Source of the DNA: a virus
Strand: one strand, 5' to 3'
Virus record (IMG/VR): IMGVR_UViG_3300027741_000023
Span: 62,001 to 126,000 of that record
Length of the DNA: 64,000 nucleotides
Shown here: one piece after another, positions 50,700 to 59,294 of the stretch
Layout of the letters: every line of letters starts with the position of its first letter
Numbering within the stretch: position 1 is the stretch's first letter
Notes under the pieces: model-generated
Databases searched by the model: none
What the model saw: the letters and a program-made list of their open reading frames with translations, nothing else
What the model was told of the DNA's origin: nothing
Position numbers and translations under genes: made by a program

Positions 50700-51983
50700 T
50701 CTATATTTTCTTAGTTCTTGAATTCTACCCTTGGCATCTTCGGATTTGAAATACGGTTCTAGTAGATTTAATTTGGTCCTTCTGATGATTTTCCTCCATC
50801 TCCATTGGGTATCAAATTGATTGTCAAGACAGAATTGTATTGCACCATTTAGATTCTTTTGTAATTCATTGGTAACTTGATTTATAAAATCATCACTGAA
50901 AAAATGTTGTTTATTGAATTTGGCAATTTCATTGATTTTTTTCCAGTCTGATTCTGTCAATTGTTGTATATTCTGCATGGTATTAACAATCATTTTTAAT
51001 CGCTTGACAGTGTCAATTTCTTGATCGTAGCTTTCATCAAACACTGAATTAAATGTTTTAAATCCATACCCTTTAAGGTATTCCAATGAACCAGGGCCGG
51101 CTACTAAAATAAAAGGATGACCGCAGGCAATGGGTCTAAGTATTTTTTCTGTCAGATGTATTTTGCTGCCATCTACCACAGTCTCTAGTACCACACTGAT
51201 AGCAGTAGTATTGATGTCATTTACATTGTAGTCTGCACTGGCACTAGGAAGGGAGTCATTGTTGGGTATACATAATAATTTTTGTGTGTCTACTGCAAAT
51301 TGTAAATCTTGAACTTGATAGTCGCTAAGATGTACTCCTTGATTGTTTATGTGTTGAGTGCTGATGATACAATCATCAACTAAGCCAGCTGACACTAAAC
51401 AATCAAGAAATTTTAATCGGTATTCTCGAGTTGGCGTCCAATCTCTGCAGTATACTAAAAAAGTTTTTTGTATACATTGTTGATTGAGCCTCTGATCATG
51501 TTTGGCAAATCTATACCAATCTCTTGCAATTATTGCATGGCACCAATAATATACTGGGCAAAATCCATTCATTGAAAATTGTTCAACGTCATTGCTATTC
51601 TGCTCGCTATGTAACAATATAAACCAATCATTTTTAGGCATGCCTACATTTAGCCAATTTGGTTTGAATGCAGGCAATTCGTCTAGGTATGAATAAAATT
51701 TCAAAGCTAATTCAATCATCCTATCATCATATCTTTCTCGTTTTAGAAATAACTGTTTAAGTCGTTCTAGATCCAGATTAAATTGGTGCAATTTGAAATT
51801 TAAAGGTTCCTGGTCGTGACAAATAACAACTGGAATTGATGTAGGATAATATGATGGTTTATCTTCAAACTGTCGCAGGTCAAAAATATCTTTGCTGCCG
51901 TGCGGGCGGAATACATAAAGCATCACAGGGTACTGCGCCTGGCCTTCTACCCAGTGATATAGATTATCTAAAGGAATATTCAT
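50655..51983 (-). CDS. GT-B-like glycosyltransferase of a phage family
   Basis: The 442-residue product contains IHLTEKILRPIACGHPFILV and GYGFKTFNSVFDESYDQEI in its C-terminal half. The 61157-62362 product has FITEKIGKRLM, QGFQTFDGIIDESYD at the same places, so these are paralogues. The TEK segment resembles the nucleotide-sugar site of GT10-like enzymes. AT-rich compared with its neighbours. Its ATG abuts the ATG of the divergent dehydrogenase gene. Confidence 0.6.
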   Translation of the reverse strand: MNIPLDNLYHWVEGQAQYPVMLYVFRPHGSKDIFDLRQFEDKPSYYPTSIPVVICHDQEPLNFKLHQFNLDLERLKQLFLKRERYDDRMIELALKFYSYLDELPAFKPNWLNVGMPKNDWFILLHSEQNSNDVEQFSMNGFCPVYYWCHAIIARDWYRFAKHDQRLNQQCIQKTFLVYCRDWTPTREYRLKFLDCLVSAGLVDDCIISTQHINNQGVHLSDYQVQDLQFAVDTQKLLCIPNNDSLPSASADYNVNDINTTAISVVLETVVDGSKIHLTEKILRPIACGHPFILVAGPGSLEYLKGYGFKTFNSVFDESYDQEIDTVKRLKMIVNTMQNIQQLTESDWKKINEIAKFNKQHFFSDDFINQVTNELQKNLNGAIQFCLDNQFDTQWRWRKIIRRTKLNLLEPYFKSEDAKGRIQELRKYRLRRSKNNPSPVITK

Positions 51984-53228
51984 ATGAAGAAAATTGGTTT
52001 TATTGGTATTGGAAAATTGGGATTAGATTGCGCCGAAGTCATGGCCGAAAAACATGAAGTCAGAGGCTATGATATTTACCCAAGAACCAGTGACTCAGTA
52101 AAAGTATGTGGCATAGACGAGTTGGTCAACGAAAGCGAATGGATTTTTATCGCTGTGCCCACTCCGCATGCAGAAGGATACGATGGCTCAGTACCCAGCA
52201 GCCATATGGAACCTAGAGATTTTGGGCACGATGCAGTGATTGATGCTATTCACAAAATCAACACACATGCTTGTGGTCCTAAAAAAGTGGTGTTGATCAG
52301 CACAGTATTGCCTGGCACCACACGCAGCAAGTTTATCACACTGTTAGATCCTGCACATCAGTTCTTGTATAACCCATATCTCATTGCCATGGGATCAGTT
52401 AAATGGGACATGGTCAATCCTGAAATGATTATGATTGGAACTGAAGACGGCAGTTTAACTGGAGTTGCGTCTGAACTCAAAGAACTATATGACACGGTGA
52501 TGCAGAATAATCCACGTTACGAAATTGGCACTTGGGATGAATGCGAAGCTATCAAAATCTTCTACAACACATTTATTTCGGCCAAAGTTGGACTAGTAAA
52601 CATGGTGCAAGACTTTGCCATGAAGATTGGACATATCAATGTTGATGTTGTGACCGATGCCCTGGCACGAAGCACCATGCGTATCATGGGTCCAAAATAC
52701 ATGACAGCAGGCATGGGCGATGCAGGTGCTTGTCATCCACGTGACAATATTGCCCTGCGCTGGCTAGCACAAGAATACGAGATTGGTTATGACTTGTTTG
52801 ATACTGTGATGCATGCCAGAGAAATACAAGCAGAGAACTTGGCCAAGTTCTTGGTAAAGGAAAGTCAAGCCAACAACAATTTGCCCATTGTGATTCATGG
52901 CAAAGCATACAAACCTGATGTGGCATATTGCATTGGTAGTTATTCGACCTTGGTTGGGCACTATGTTGAAAAACACAACCACAAGGTAGTGTATGTTGAT
53001 CCATTGGCAGATGATCCCACTGATGTGGTGGACCATGTGGATGGCGCTGCAATATTCTTGTGGGCACACAATCGTAAGATCACATACGAATACACCGGCG
53101 ACCAACCGGACACTCAACCTTACTGCAAAATACATTCAGGATCAGTAATTGTGGATCCCTGGCGCAAACTACCACAAATCATGAATGGTATCACTGTGGT
53201 CCATTATGGCAACACCCGTACAAAATAA
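51984..53228 (+). CDS. UDP-glucose/GDP-mannose dehydrogenase family protein
   Basis: The 414-residue product has an N-terminal Rossmann segment FIGIGKLGLDCAEVMAEK, IFIAVPTP, ISTVLPGTTR, the lysine in FISAKVGLVN (K201) and the catalytic Cys in GDAGACHPRDN (C250), plus the C-terminal VIHGKAYKPD. Family enzymes oxidise C6 of a nucleotide sugar to the uronate in two steps. AAGGA lies 8 bases before the ATG. It starts a run of three tightly linked sugar-type genes. Confidence 0.88.
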   Translation: MKKIGFIGIGKLGLDCAEVMAEKHEVRGYDIYPRTSDSVKVCGIDELVNESEWIFIAVPTPHAEGYDGSVPSSHMEPRDFGHDAVIDAIHKINTHACGPKKVVLISTVLPGTTRSKFITLLDPAHQFLYNPYLIAMGSVKWDMVNPEMIMIGTEDGSLTGVASELKELYDTVMQNNPRYEIGTWDECEAIKIFYNTFISAKVGLVNMVQDFAMKIGHINVDVVTDALARSTMRIMGPKYMTAGMGDAGACHPRDNIALRWLAQEYEIGYDLFDTVMHAREIQAENLAKFLVKESQANNNLPIVIHGKAYKPDVAYCIGSYSTLVGHYVEKHNHKVVYVDPLADDPTDVVDHVDGAAIFLWAHNRKITYEYTGDQPDTQPYCKIHSGSVIVDPWRKLPQIMNGITVVHYGNTRTK

Positions 53229-53727
53229 TGCCTGGGCTAGAGGGCACGTGGACCCTTGGTGGGATCTACAGCATAGAGATCTAAAATACATCAACGAACC
53301 GTTTAATGATCGTGTGTCATTGACCAAATGGCGCGATCTAGGTTATACACAAACTAGATTTACTGGCGACATGTATGACATGCGCTATACTGCACCTGAT
53401 TGGGTTGATCAATTTCAAGCAATATTTCCGTTTGAACGATTTGCCTGGAGTTTTTATCGTATGGTTCCAGGATCTGTATTACCTGCACACAGTGATACCT
53501 ACGATAGATTCAAATTGATACACGGATTAGAGTCCACACATTCTGTAGTACGTACCATTGTGTTCTTAGAAGATTGGGCCAGTGGACACTATCTGGAAAT
53601 GAACGGATATCCAGTTACCAACTGGCGTGCAGGTGACTGGGTAAGCTGGCGTGATGACTTTGTGCATTTAGCAGCTAACATGGGACAAACTAATAGATAT
53701 ACATTACAACTTACTGGAACAGTATGA
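53206..53727 (+). CDS. 2-oxoglutarate/Fe(II) oxygenase-like protein
   Basis: Start taken at ATG 53206. The 173-residue product has a double-stranded beta-helix pattern: RMVPGSVLPAHSDTY with H-x-D for iron, TIVFLEDWASGHYLEMNGYP, WRAGDWVSWRDDFVHLAANM with the distal His, and NRYTLQL with a candidate 2-oxoglutarate-binding Arg. This resembles Asp/Asn hydroxylases and related oxygenases. It overlaps the dehydrogenase by 23 bases and the next gene by ATGA. Sugar or protein hydroxylation is inferred. Confidence 0.65.
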   Translation: MATPVQNNAWARGHVDPWWDLQHRDLKYINEPFNDRVSLTKWRDLGYTQTRFTGDMYDMRYTAPDWVDQFQAIFPFERFAWSFYRMVPGSVLPAHSDTYDRFKLIHGLESTHSVVRTIVFLEDWASGHYLEMNGYPVTNWRAGDWVSWRDDFVHLAANMGQTNRYTLQLTGTV

Positions 53728-54641
53728 AGATACACAGTTTTAATGAATGGGATCCATTGCGGTCCGTAGTAGTAGGGCGTGCCGATCATGCCAACTGGCC
53801 AACAAAAGATCCTGTGTTCCGTTCAGAAAGCGCTCGCACACTCTGGAAAGAAACGCCATTACCGTCGGGCCCTGTGCCTGACTGGATCATCCGGGAAGCC
53901 AATGAAGATCTAGATGAGCTATCGGCTGTGTTGAGATCTCTAAATGTAGAAGTGCATCGTCCTACAGATATTGATTTTCAAGAGAACGATGGCATGTACA
54001 ACTATTGTCCTAGAGATCGATTGCTAGTGTACGGTGATACCATTGTGAATCCTGCCATGATGTATCCTTGCAGAGACATGGAGATTGATTGTTACAGCGA
54101 CGTTGCAGATGCTGCTGGCAATTATGTATTCATGCCTAGACATGAAGGAATGACTCTAGATGCTGCTAACATAGCACGGCTCAACAACAAGTGGATCTTT
54201 TTGGAATCAGCGTCTGGCAATCGTGCTGCATATGATTGGATGTGCCGACAGTTTCCTTCTGTTGATATTGAACTAGTTAATTTCTATGCAGGCGTGCATA
54301 TTGACTCAACCATAGTGCCGTTGCGTGAAGGCCTGGTGTTAGTGAATGGTAGTAGAGTCAATCCAGAAAACTTACCTAGGGTGTTGAAAGACTGGGAAGT
54401 TATCTATTGTAATCATGTGGAGGAACAAGGCTTCTTCCAATATCCATACGCATCAAAATGGATAGCATTAAACATGCTGGTAGTAAATCCACACACAATA
54501 ATTGTAGACAAGAATCAATCCATGTTGATTGATTTTTTGGAAAAGAATCAATTCACAGTTGTGCCCATGCAACTTCGCCACAGCAGAACACTAGGCGGCG
54601 GGTTTCATTGTGTCACATTAGACTTGCACAGAGAGCCATGA
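53724..54641 (+). CDS. Amidinotransferase
   Basis: The 305-residue product follows the glycine/inosamine amidinotransferase pattern: MKIHSFNEWDPLRSVVVGRA at the start, YCPRDRLLVYGDTI with an active-site Asp, GVHIDSTIVPL with H192 and D194, and LGGGFHCVTLDL with the nucleophilic C296. Such enzymes move an amidino group from arginine to an amine, as in streptomycin or creatine routes. With the dehydrogenase and oxygenase genes it suggests an unusual amino-sugar decoration. Confidence 0.85.
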   Translation: MKIHSFNEWDPLRSVVVGRADHANWPTKDPVFRSESARTLWKETPLPSGPVPDWIIREANEDLDELSAVLRSLNVEVHRPTDIDFQENDGMYNYCPRDRLLVYGDTIVNPAMMYPCRDMEIDCYSDVADAAGNYVFMPRHEGMTLDAANIARLNNKWIFLESASGNRAAYDWMCRQFPSVDIELVNFYAGVHIDSTIVPLREGLVLVNGSRVNPENLPRVLKDWEVIYCNHVEEQGFFQYPYASKWIALNMLVVNPHTIIVDKNQSMLIDFLEKNQFTVVPMQLRHSRTLGGGFHCVTLDLHREP

Positions 54642-55183
54642 ACATAGCATGGTTATTTGCCGAGAATACCATGCTGCCTCCTACCACACCGGTGCAGGCC
54701 ATAAAAGACCTTGCTCCCGTTTGGGGTAGCTGGCGTACCCAACGAGGATACAACACTGACAATGTGGTATGTTGGGATACTGAGCAAGCCACTAAATTAA
54801 TAGCACAGGGATATGCAAAGATATGCAATCTTTACATTCCGCAAACAGTTTATGAACAGTTAAAATCACCCAAGGGTGTGAGAGCATTTGTCGGTGAGTT
54901 TGATTTTGCTGTGGATTCGGTTGACGACATAATTGCTGCCCATTTGGTATCAAGTGTAGCCGATGTGATCCTTATGGTAGGATTTGATCTGGAAACCAAA
55001 CCTACCGAACGCAGAACCAACTACGTTGGGCTATTAGCCGAAGCCATGCGCTCAAGCGGTAAACAATGGGTAATTGTAGATCATCATACGGATCTTGCCG
55101 AACCCATTCAGAAACTTGCCAATATCACTAGAGATCTATTGCCAAATGTGTTACAATTGTTAGGTAACAACAACGGTGAATAA
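54638..55183 (+). CDS. Hypothetical protein of T4-type phages
   Basis: Start at ATG 54638, overlapping the amidinotransferase stop as ATGA. The 181-residue product (MNIAWLFAENTMLPPTTPVQ) has WGSWRTQRGYNTDNVVCWD and a Rossmann-like second half (VADVILMVGFDLETKPTERR, then QWVIVDHH). Related phage proteins are known without function. Confidence 0.65.
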   Translation: MNIAWLFAENTMLPPTTPVQAIKDLAPVWGSWRTQRGYNTDNVVCWDTEQATKLIAQGYAKICNLYIPQTVYEQLKSPKGVRAFVGEFDFAVDSVDDIIAAHLVSSVADVILMVGFDLETKPTERRTNYVGLLAEAMRSSGKQWVIVDHHTDLAEPIQKLANITRDLLPNVLQLLGNNNGE

Positions 55184-55185
55184 CT

Positions 55186-56208
55186 ATGCATCCTCGATTT
55201 GGTTTCTGCTGCAAATGGCTTAACAATCCCAACGAAACCGGCGGCATGAAAGTCAACGCTGCGGATCGTGATATCAACGGTCGCAGTACCACAATGCGTT
55301 GGTTGCGTGAACACAAAGATCTAGCTGAACAACGTCAATGGGACATCATGAATCACAATGCTCGTGCTGCATTGATGATGGTTGAACGTGTGGGCGCAAT
55401 GGCACCCGAACGCCGTATGGTACGTCTAGGTTCGGAAATGCTGCAAGGCTACACTGAGCCTTCATGGATTGCCTGGTGGCAACGGCAAGAAATACAAGAC
55501 CACTGTGAAAAGATCTTTGCCCCTGTGGGAGAAGCTGCTCGCAGACTGGGTGTGCGACTCAGCTTTCATCCTGGACAGTTCTGTGTGCTAGCGTCAGAAG
55601 CAGACGAGATTGTGGAACGCAGTATCCTGGAGTTTGAATACCATGCAGACATGGCTCGTTGGATGGGTTATGGTGCTGGGTGGCACGACCATGGATTTAA
55701 GATCAATATACATTTGTCGGGCAAAGGCGGTCCGTCAAAGTTTCTACGCACTTTGGGTCGACTTACTCCAGAAGCCAGAAATCTAATCGCTATTGAAAAT
55801 GATGAGATGACAAATGGGATCGACGTTACTTTACTTGTGGCTGAGCATTGCGCTCTTACGCTGGATATCCACCACCACTGGATCCGCACCGGAGAATACA
55901 TCACGCCTGATGACCCTCGCTCGCGTCGCGTTTTGGAGTCTTGGCGTGGTACTCGTCCTGCTTTGCACTATAGTGTTAGCCGTGAAGACGTTTTGGTTGA
56001 TCACGATCCCAATACTCGGCCCGACCTTGAGCAACTCATTGACCTTGGATACCGCAAGCAGAAGCTGCGAGCTCATAGCGACTTCTTGTGGAATCATGCT
56101 GTGACTGATTGGGCTGTGACTTTTAGCAAAGAGTGGGACATGCAGGTAGAAGCCAAGGGCAAGAACCTGGCCACTGACCAATTGCACCAACATTGGATGA
56201 GTTTGTAA
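55186..56208 (+). CDS. uvdE: UV damage endonuclease (UvdE/UVDE family)
   Basis: The 340-residue product fits the UVDE TIM-barrel: RFGFCCKWLNNP at the start, LSFHPGQFCVLASE with His for metal, INIHLSGKGGPSKFL, IAIENDEMT, LDIHHHWI with metal His, and LRAHSDFLWN. UVDE nicks DNA 5' of UV photoproducts. It is known in cyanophages and fits a sunlit-water lifestyle. A strong terminator follows. Confidence 0.93.
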   Translation: MHPRFGFCCKWLNNPNETGGMKVNAADRDINGRSTTMRWLREHKDLAEQRQWDIMNHNARAALMMVERVGAMAPERRMVRLGSEMLQGYTEPSWIAWWQRQEIQDHCEKIFAPVGEAARRLGVRLSFHPGQFCVLASEADEIVERSILEFEYHADMARWMGYGAGWHDHGFKINIHLSGKGGPSKFLRTLGRLTPEARNLIAIENDEMTNGIDVTLLVAEHCALTLDIHHHWIRTGEYITPDDPRSRRVLESWRGTRPALHYSVSREDVLVDHDPNTRPDLEQLIDLGYRKQKLRAHSDFLWNHAVTDWAVTFSKEWDMQVEAKGKNLATDQLHQHWMSL

Positions 56209-56218
56209 CTCAAATTGT

Positions 56219-56246
56219 ATAGAAAGAGCCGCAAGGCTCTTTCTAT
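56219..56246 (+). terminator. Rho-independent terminator (hairpin with GCAA loop)
   Basis: ATAGAAAGAGCC pairs perfectly with GGCTCTTTCTAT (12 bp) around GCAA. It ends the uvdE unit; the stem may act bidirectionally. Confidence 0.85.
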
Positions 56247-56267
56247 TGAACGTTATCTCAATAACTA

Positions 56268-56275
56268 TATAAATA
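56268..56275 (+). promoter_or_regulatory. Late promoter (perfect TATAAATA)
   Basis: TATAAATA with a possible TTGAAC -35 box 16 bases upstream (56246-56251), 21 bases before the 56297 ATG. Confidence 0.65.
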
Positions 56276-56296
56276 GTTTTCAAGGATGAGCATGCC

Positions 56297-56455
56297 ATGA
56301 AACAATCAAAACTGATCACAAAATTATATCGAGCCTGTGTTGCACATGATAGTGAAGCAATCGCAAAACTTCAGAAAGAAGAGTTTCGCAAAATATTACG
56401 ACACAAGGCCCAAGGTAAACCATTTACCGCCAAGTGGACCCTGGTGCAGATTTAA
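56297..56455 (+). CDS. 52-residue basic protein
   Basis: ATG 56297 with AGGATGAG before it. The product ([20 protein letters not shown], later [18 protein letters not shown]) is Lys/Arg-rich and helical. The late promoter suggests a structural or DNA-associated protein. Unrecognised. Confidence 0.6.
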   Translation: MKQSKLITKLYRACVAHDSEAIAKLQKEEFRKILRHKAQGKPFTAKWTLVQI

Positions 56456-56494
56456 TGTAACACAAGTGTAATATGATTAGCATGATTTTTTATG

Positions 56495-56500
56495 TAAATA
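56495..56500 (+). promoter_or_regulatory. Late promoter, TAAATA-CCAT-ATG arrangement
   Basis: GTAAATACCATATG with the ATG of the plcP-like gene (56505) 4 bases after the core, identical to 24835 and 35411. Confidence 0.6.
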
Positions 56501-56504
56501 CCAT

Positions 56505-57263
56505 ATGCAAAAAACATACCGATCAATTTTTGTGTCAGACGTACACCTTGGTACTAAAGATTGCCAGGCAGACAAACTTAATAATTTTCTCAAACACAAC
56601 TCTTGCGATACGTTATATCTGGTAGGAGATATAATAGATGCCTGGAGAATCCAACAAAACAAATGGCGGTGGAAACAAAGCCACACCAATGTGGTGCGTA
56701 GAGTTCTCGGCCATGCCAAACATGGCACCCGTGTGATTTATATTGCAGGCAATCATGACGAATTTTTGCGTCCTATGATTCCATATGGTTTCAGTTTTGG
56801 ACTCATTGAAATACACAATCAAACAGAACATATAGGTGCCGACGGTAAACATTACTTGGTCACACACGGTGACATGTTTGATGGCATCACAAGACTAGCA
56901 CCATGGCTGAGTTTTTTAGGGGATAAAGCATATGACATTGTCCTCACTCTTAACACTAGATTTAATTGGGTGCGTCATCGCATGGGGTTTGGCTACTGGA
57001 GTCTGTCTCAGTATCTCAAGCATCGTGTTAAAAAAGCCGTGGATTTTATGTTTAAGTTTGAGCTCACTCTTGTTGGGTATTGCCGCAAGAGAGGGTTTGA
57101 TGGCGTCATTTGTGGACACATACATCACGCAGAAATAAAAGAAATAAATGGTATTGTTTACATGAACGACGGGGACTGGGTTGAATCGTGTACTGCCTTG
57201 GTTGAGCACCATGACGGTGCCTGGGAGATAATTACATGGACAAAGGAGAAAGATGATGAATAA
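56505..57263 (+). CDS. plcP: PlcP-like phospholipase C (LpxH-related metallophosphoesterase)
   Basis: The 252-residue product has FVSDVHLGTKDCQADKL at the start (D12, H14), LVGDIIDAW (41-47), GNHDE (82-86), THGDMFDG and GHIHHAE (204-210), then NDGDWVESCTALVEHHDG. This is the PlcP group of phosphoesterases, often annotated as UDP-2,3-diacylglucosamine diphosphatase, which removes head groups from phospholipids under phosphate starvation. An Agt-like glycosyltransferase follows two genes later, as plcP and agt pair in marine bacteria. LpxH activity on lipid A precursors is the alternative. Confidence 0.8.
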   Translation: MQKTYRSIFVSDVHLGTKDCQADKLNNFLKHNSCDTLYLVGDIIDAWRIQQNKWRWKQSHTNVVRRVLGHAKHGTRVIYIAGNHDEFLRPMIPYGFSFGLIEIHNQTEHIGADGKHYLVTHGDMFDGITRLAPWLSFLGDKAYDIVLTLNTRFNWVRHRMGFGYWSLSQYLKHRVKKAVDFMFKFELTLVGYCRKRGFDGVICGHIHHAEIKEINGIVYMNDGDWVESCTALVEHHDGAWEIITWTKEKDDE

Positions 57264-57405
57264 TATTTTTAATCCGTTTGATTGGCTAAATGCTTTTCAG
57301 CAGGACAACAAGCTGGAAAAAGACACACCTGAGGATGAAGCAGACTTGCCTGAAGATTTTGACAATCAAGAAATTGAACAAGACTCAGATGAAATGGCAG
57401 AATAA
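57256..57405 (+). CDS. 49-residue acidic protein
   Basis: ATG 57256, 7 bases after AAGGAG, overlapping the plcP stop. The product (MNNIFNPFDWLNAFQQDNKL) continues into a run of Asp and Glu with almost no positive charge. Its stop overlaps the next ATG (TAATG). It may be a regulatory partner or an acceptor for the neighbouring RimK-like ligase, though that is speculation. Confidence 0.6.
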   Translation: MNNIFNPFDWLNAFQQDNKLEKDTPEDEADLPEDFDNQEIEQDSDEMAE

Positions 57406-58295
57406 TGAAACACATCTGGATCTTGCACTATGCAGCAGAAATCAATTCCTACGAAAATCAGCAGTTGTTGAAGTGTTTGGAAAAAAACGGAATGAAGGGG
57501 CAAGTTCTTGAGCCTAAATATTTTGATATCATTGTCAGTCGCAGTTCTATCAAAAGCATACGTTACCGGGGTGAAAAAATTGAATTGCCTGATTTGGTGC
57601 TAAGCAGAACCGGGGCCGGCACCAATTATTTCACACGTTCGGTCATGAGACAAATTGAAAAATTTGGCATCCCGGTGATCAACGATGCTGACAGCATCAG
57701 CAAAGTGTCTGACAAACTGCTGACTAGTCAATTGCTGGTTAAAAAAAATTTACCTATTCCAAAAACCATATTGGTCAACGGAGATGTTGATGTTGAGTTA
57801 ATTGAAAAAGAAATAGGATTCCCTTGTGTGGTCAAAGCCACCAGTGGCAGCAAAGGAAAAACTGTTCATCTATGTCACAACAAAAAAGATTTTGCAGGGC
57901 TGATGAGTTTGTTATCCAGTATTTCTCTAAAGAAAACCATGATCATTCAAGAGTTTGTGGATGCCCAGCCTGGTACAGATCTTCGTGTTTGGGTGATTGG
58001 TGGAAAAACAGTGGTTGCAATGAAACGTACCGGAGCCGACGGAGATTTCCGTGCCAATATCAGTCAAGGTGGCACAGCAGAACTATTTGAAATCACAGAA
58101 GAAGTGGATTATCTTGCTAGAGAAACAGCTCATGTGTTGGGTTTACAGATAGCAGGAGTTGATTTGTTGTTTGACAAAGATGGCTATAAAATATGTGAAG
58201 CCAATTCAAGTCCTGGATTTGAAGGTATGGACAAGTATTGCAACCAGGACATGGCACAACGTATTGTGGATTTTATCAAGTTGAAAATTCAATGA
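57405..58295 (+). CDS. RimK-like ATP-grasp ligase
   Basis: The 296-residue product has the ATP-grasp fold: FPCVVKATSGSKGKTVHLC as the ATP lid with K residues, FVDAQPGTDLRVWVIGGK, MKRTGADGDFRANISQGG, and ICEANSSPGFEGMDKY with the metal-binding E and N. RimK adds glutamate to ribosomal protein S6 or to other C-termini. It lies between the plcP-like and GT4 genes, so an aminoacyl-lipid or protein tail may be its target. Activity is not predictable from sequence. Confidence 0.88.
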   Translation: MKHIWILHYAAEINSYENQQLLKCLEKNGMKGQVLEPKYFDIIVSRSSIKSIRYRGEKIELPDLVLSRTGAGTNYFTRSVMRQIEKFGIPVINDADSISKVSDKLLTSQLLVKKNLPIPKTILVNGDVDVELIEKEIGFPCVVKATSGSKGKTVHLCHNKKDFAGLMSLLSSISLKKTMIIQEFVDAQPGTDLRVWVIGGKTVVAMKRTGADGDFRANISQGGTAELFEITEEVDYLARETAHVLGLQIAGVDLLFDKDGYKICEANSSPGFEGMDKYCNQDMAQRIVDFIKLKIQ

Positions 58296-59293
58296 CAAAA
58301 ACCATTCTCATCATCACCGACAACTTACCGGAGCAGATAAATGGCGTGGTCACGACCTACAAGAATATCGAGGCATGTGCGGTTTTGGATGACTATAACG
58401 TTGTGGTGTTGCATCCCGGGTGGTTCCGCTACATTGATTGCCCTAAATATCACGAAGTCAAAATTGCCTGGCCGCGCCACATGGGCAAGAAGATCAAGGA
58501 GATTGCTCCGGATTATATACACATCGCAACAGAAGGTCCTCTTGGTTGTTGGGCTAGAAGGTATTTGTCATTGGCTGGTATTAGGCATAATACCGCTTAT
58601 CACACTAAGTTTCCTGAAGGTTTGAAAAAGTTATTTGGAATTCCTGAGACCGTGACCTGGAGATTTGTGCGTTGGTTCCACAAGCACAGCGGAAAAGTTT
58701 TAACTACCACAGACAGCATGGTTCAAGAACTCAAGGCACATGGGTTTCGCGGAGAAGTTGTTCCTTGGACACGTGGTGTTGATCGTGAGATCTTCAAGCC
58801 TGACCTAAGAGAAAACTTTCCTGCCAAATATTTGCTGTGTGTGAGTCGAGTCAGTAAAGAAAAAAATCTAGAAGCTTTCTTGGAGTTGGATTATCCTGGT
58901 TACCAAAAGATCATGGTAGGCGACGGACCCATGTTGGAAACATACAAGAAACAATATCCTGATGTCACATTCACTGGATTCAAAATTGGCGTAGAGCTGG
59001 CTCGATATTATGCCAATGCTGAAGTATTTGTATTTCCCAGCCGTTGGGAAACATTTGGTATTGTGATGATTGAAGCAATGGCCTGCGGCACACCAGTAGC
59101 AGCGTATCCTTGTCAAGGTCCTGAAGATGTGATTGAACCGGGTGTGACTGGATTTGTGAATGAAAGTCTAGCTGACGCTGTGTCCGGGTGCTTGCAATTG
59201 AGCAGAGATCAAGTGCTGGCAGGCAGTCAACGTTGGAGTTGGCAGCATGCATGGGAAATATTCCGAGACAATTTGGTAAGTGCTCGATCCTGA
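58292..59293 (+). CDS. agt: GT4-family glycosyltransferase (Agt-like)
   Basis: Start at ATG 58292, overlapping the RimK stop as ATGA. The 333-residue product is a GT-B GT4 enzyme: ITDNLPEQINGVVTTYKNIE, YHTKFPEGLKKLFG, VPWTRGVDREIFKPD, YLLCVSRVSKEKNL and ETFGIVMIEAMACGTPVA with the E-x7-E pair at 253 and 261. The group includes MgtA-like and Agt-like enzymes that glycosylate diacylglycerol, the lipid produced by PlcP. Substrate specificity is inferred from context. Confidence 0.82.
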   Translation: MTKTILIITDNLPEQINGVVTTYKNIEACAVLDDYNVVVLHPGWFRYIDCPKYHEVKIAWPRHMGKKIKEIAPDYIHIATEGPLGCWARRYLSLAGIRHNTAYHTKFPEGLKKLFGIPETVTWRFVRWFHKHSGKVLTTTDSMVQELKAHGFRGEVVPWTRGVDREIFKPDLRENFPAKYLLCVSRVSKEKNLEAFLELDYPGYQKIMVGDGPMLETYKKQYPDVTFTGFKIGVELARYYANAEVFVFPSRWETFGIVMIEAMACGTPVAAYPCQGPEDVIEPGVTGFVNESLADAVSGCLQLSRDQVLAGSQRWSWQHAWEIFRDNLVSARS

Positions 59294-59294
59294 A

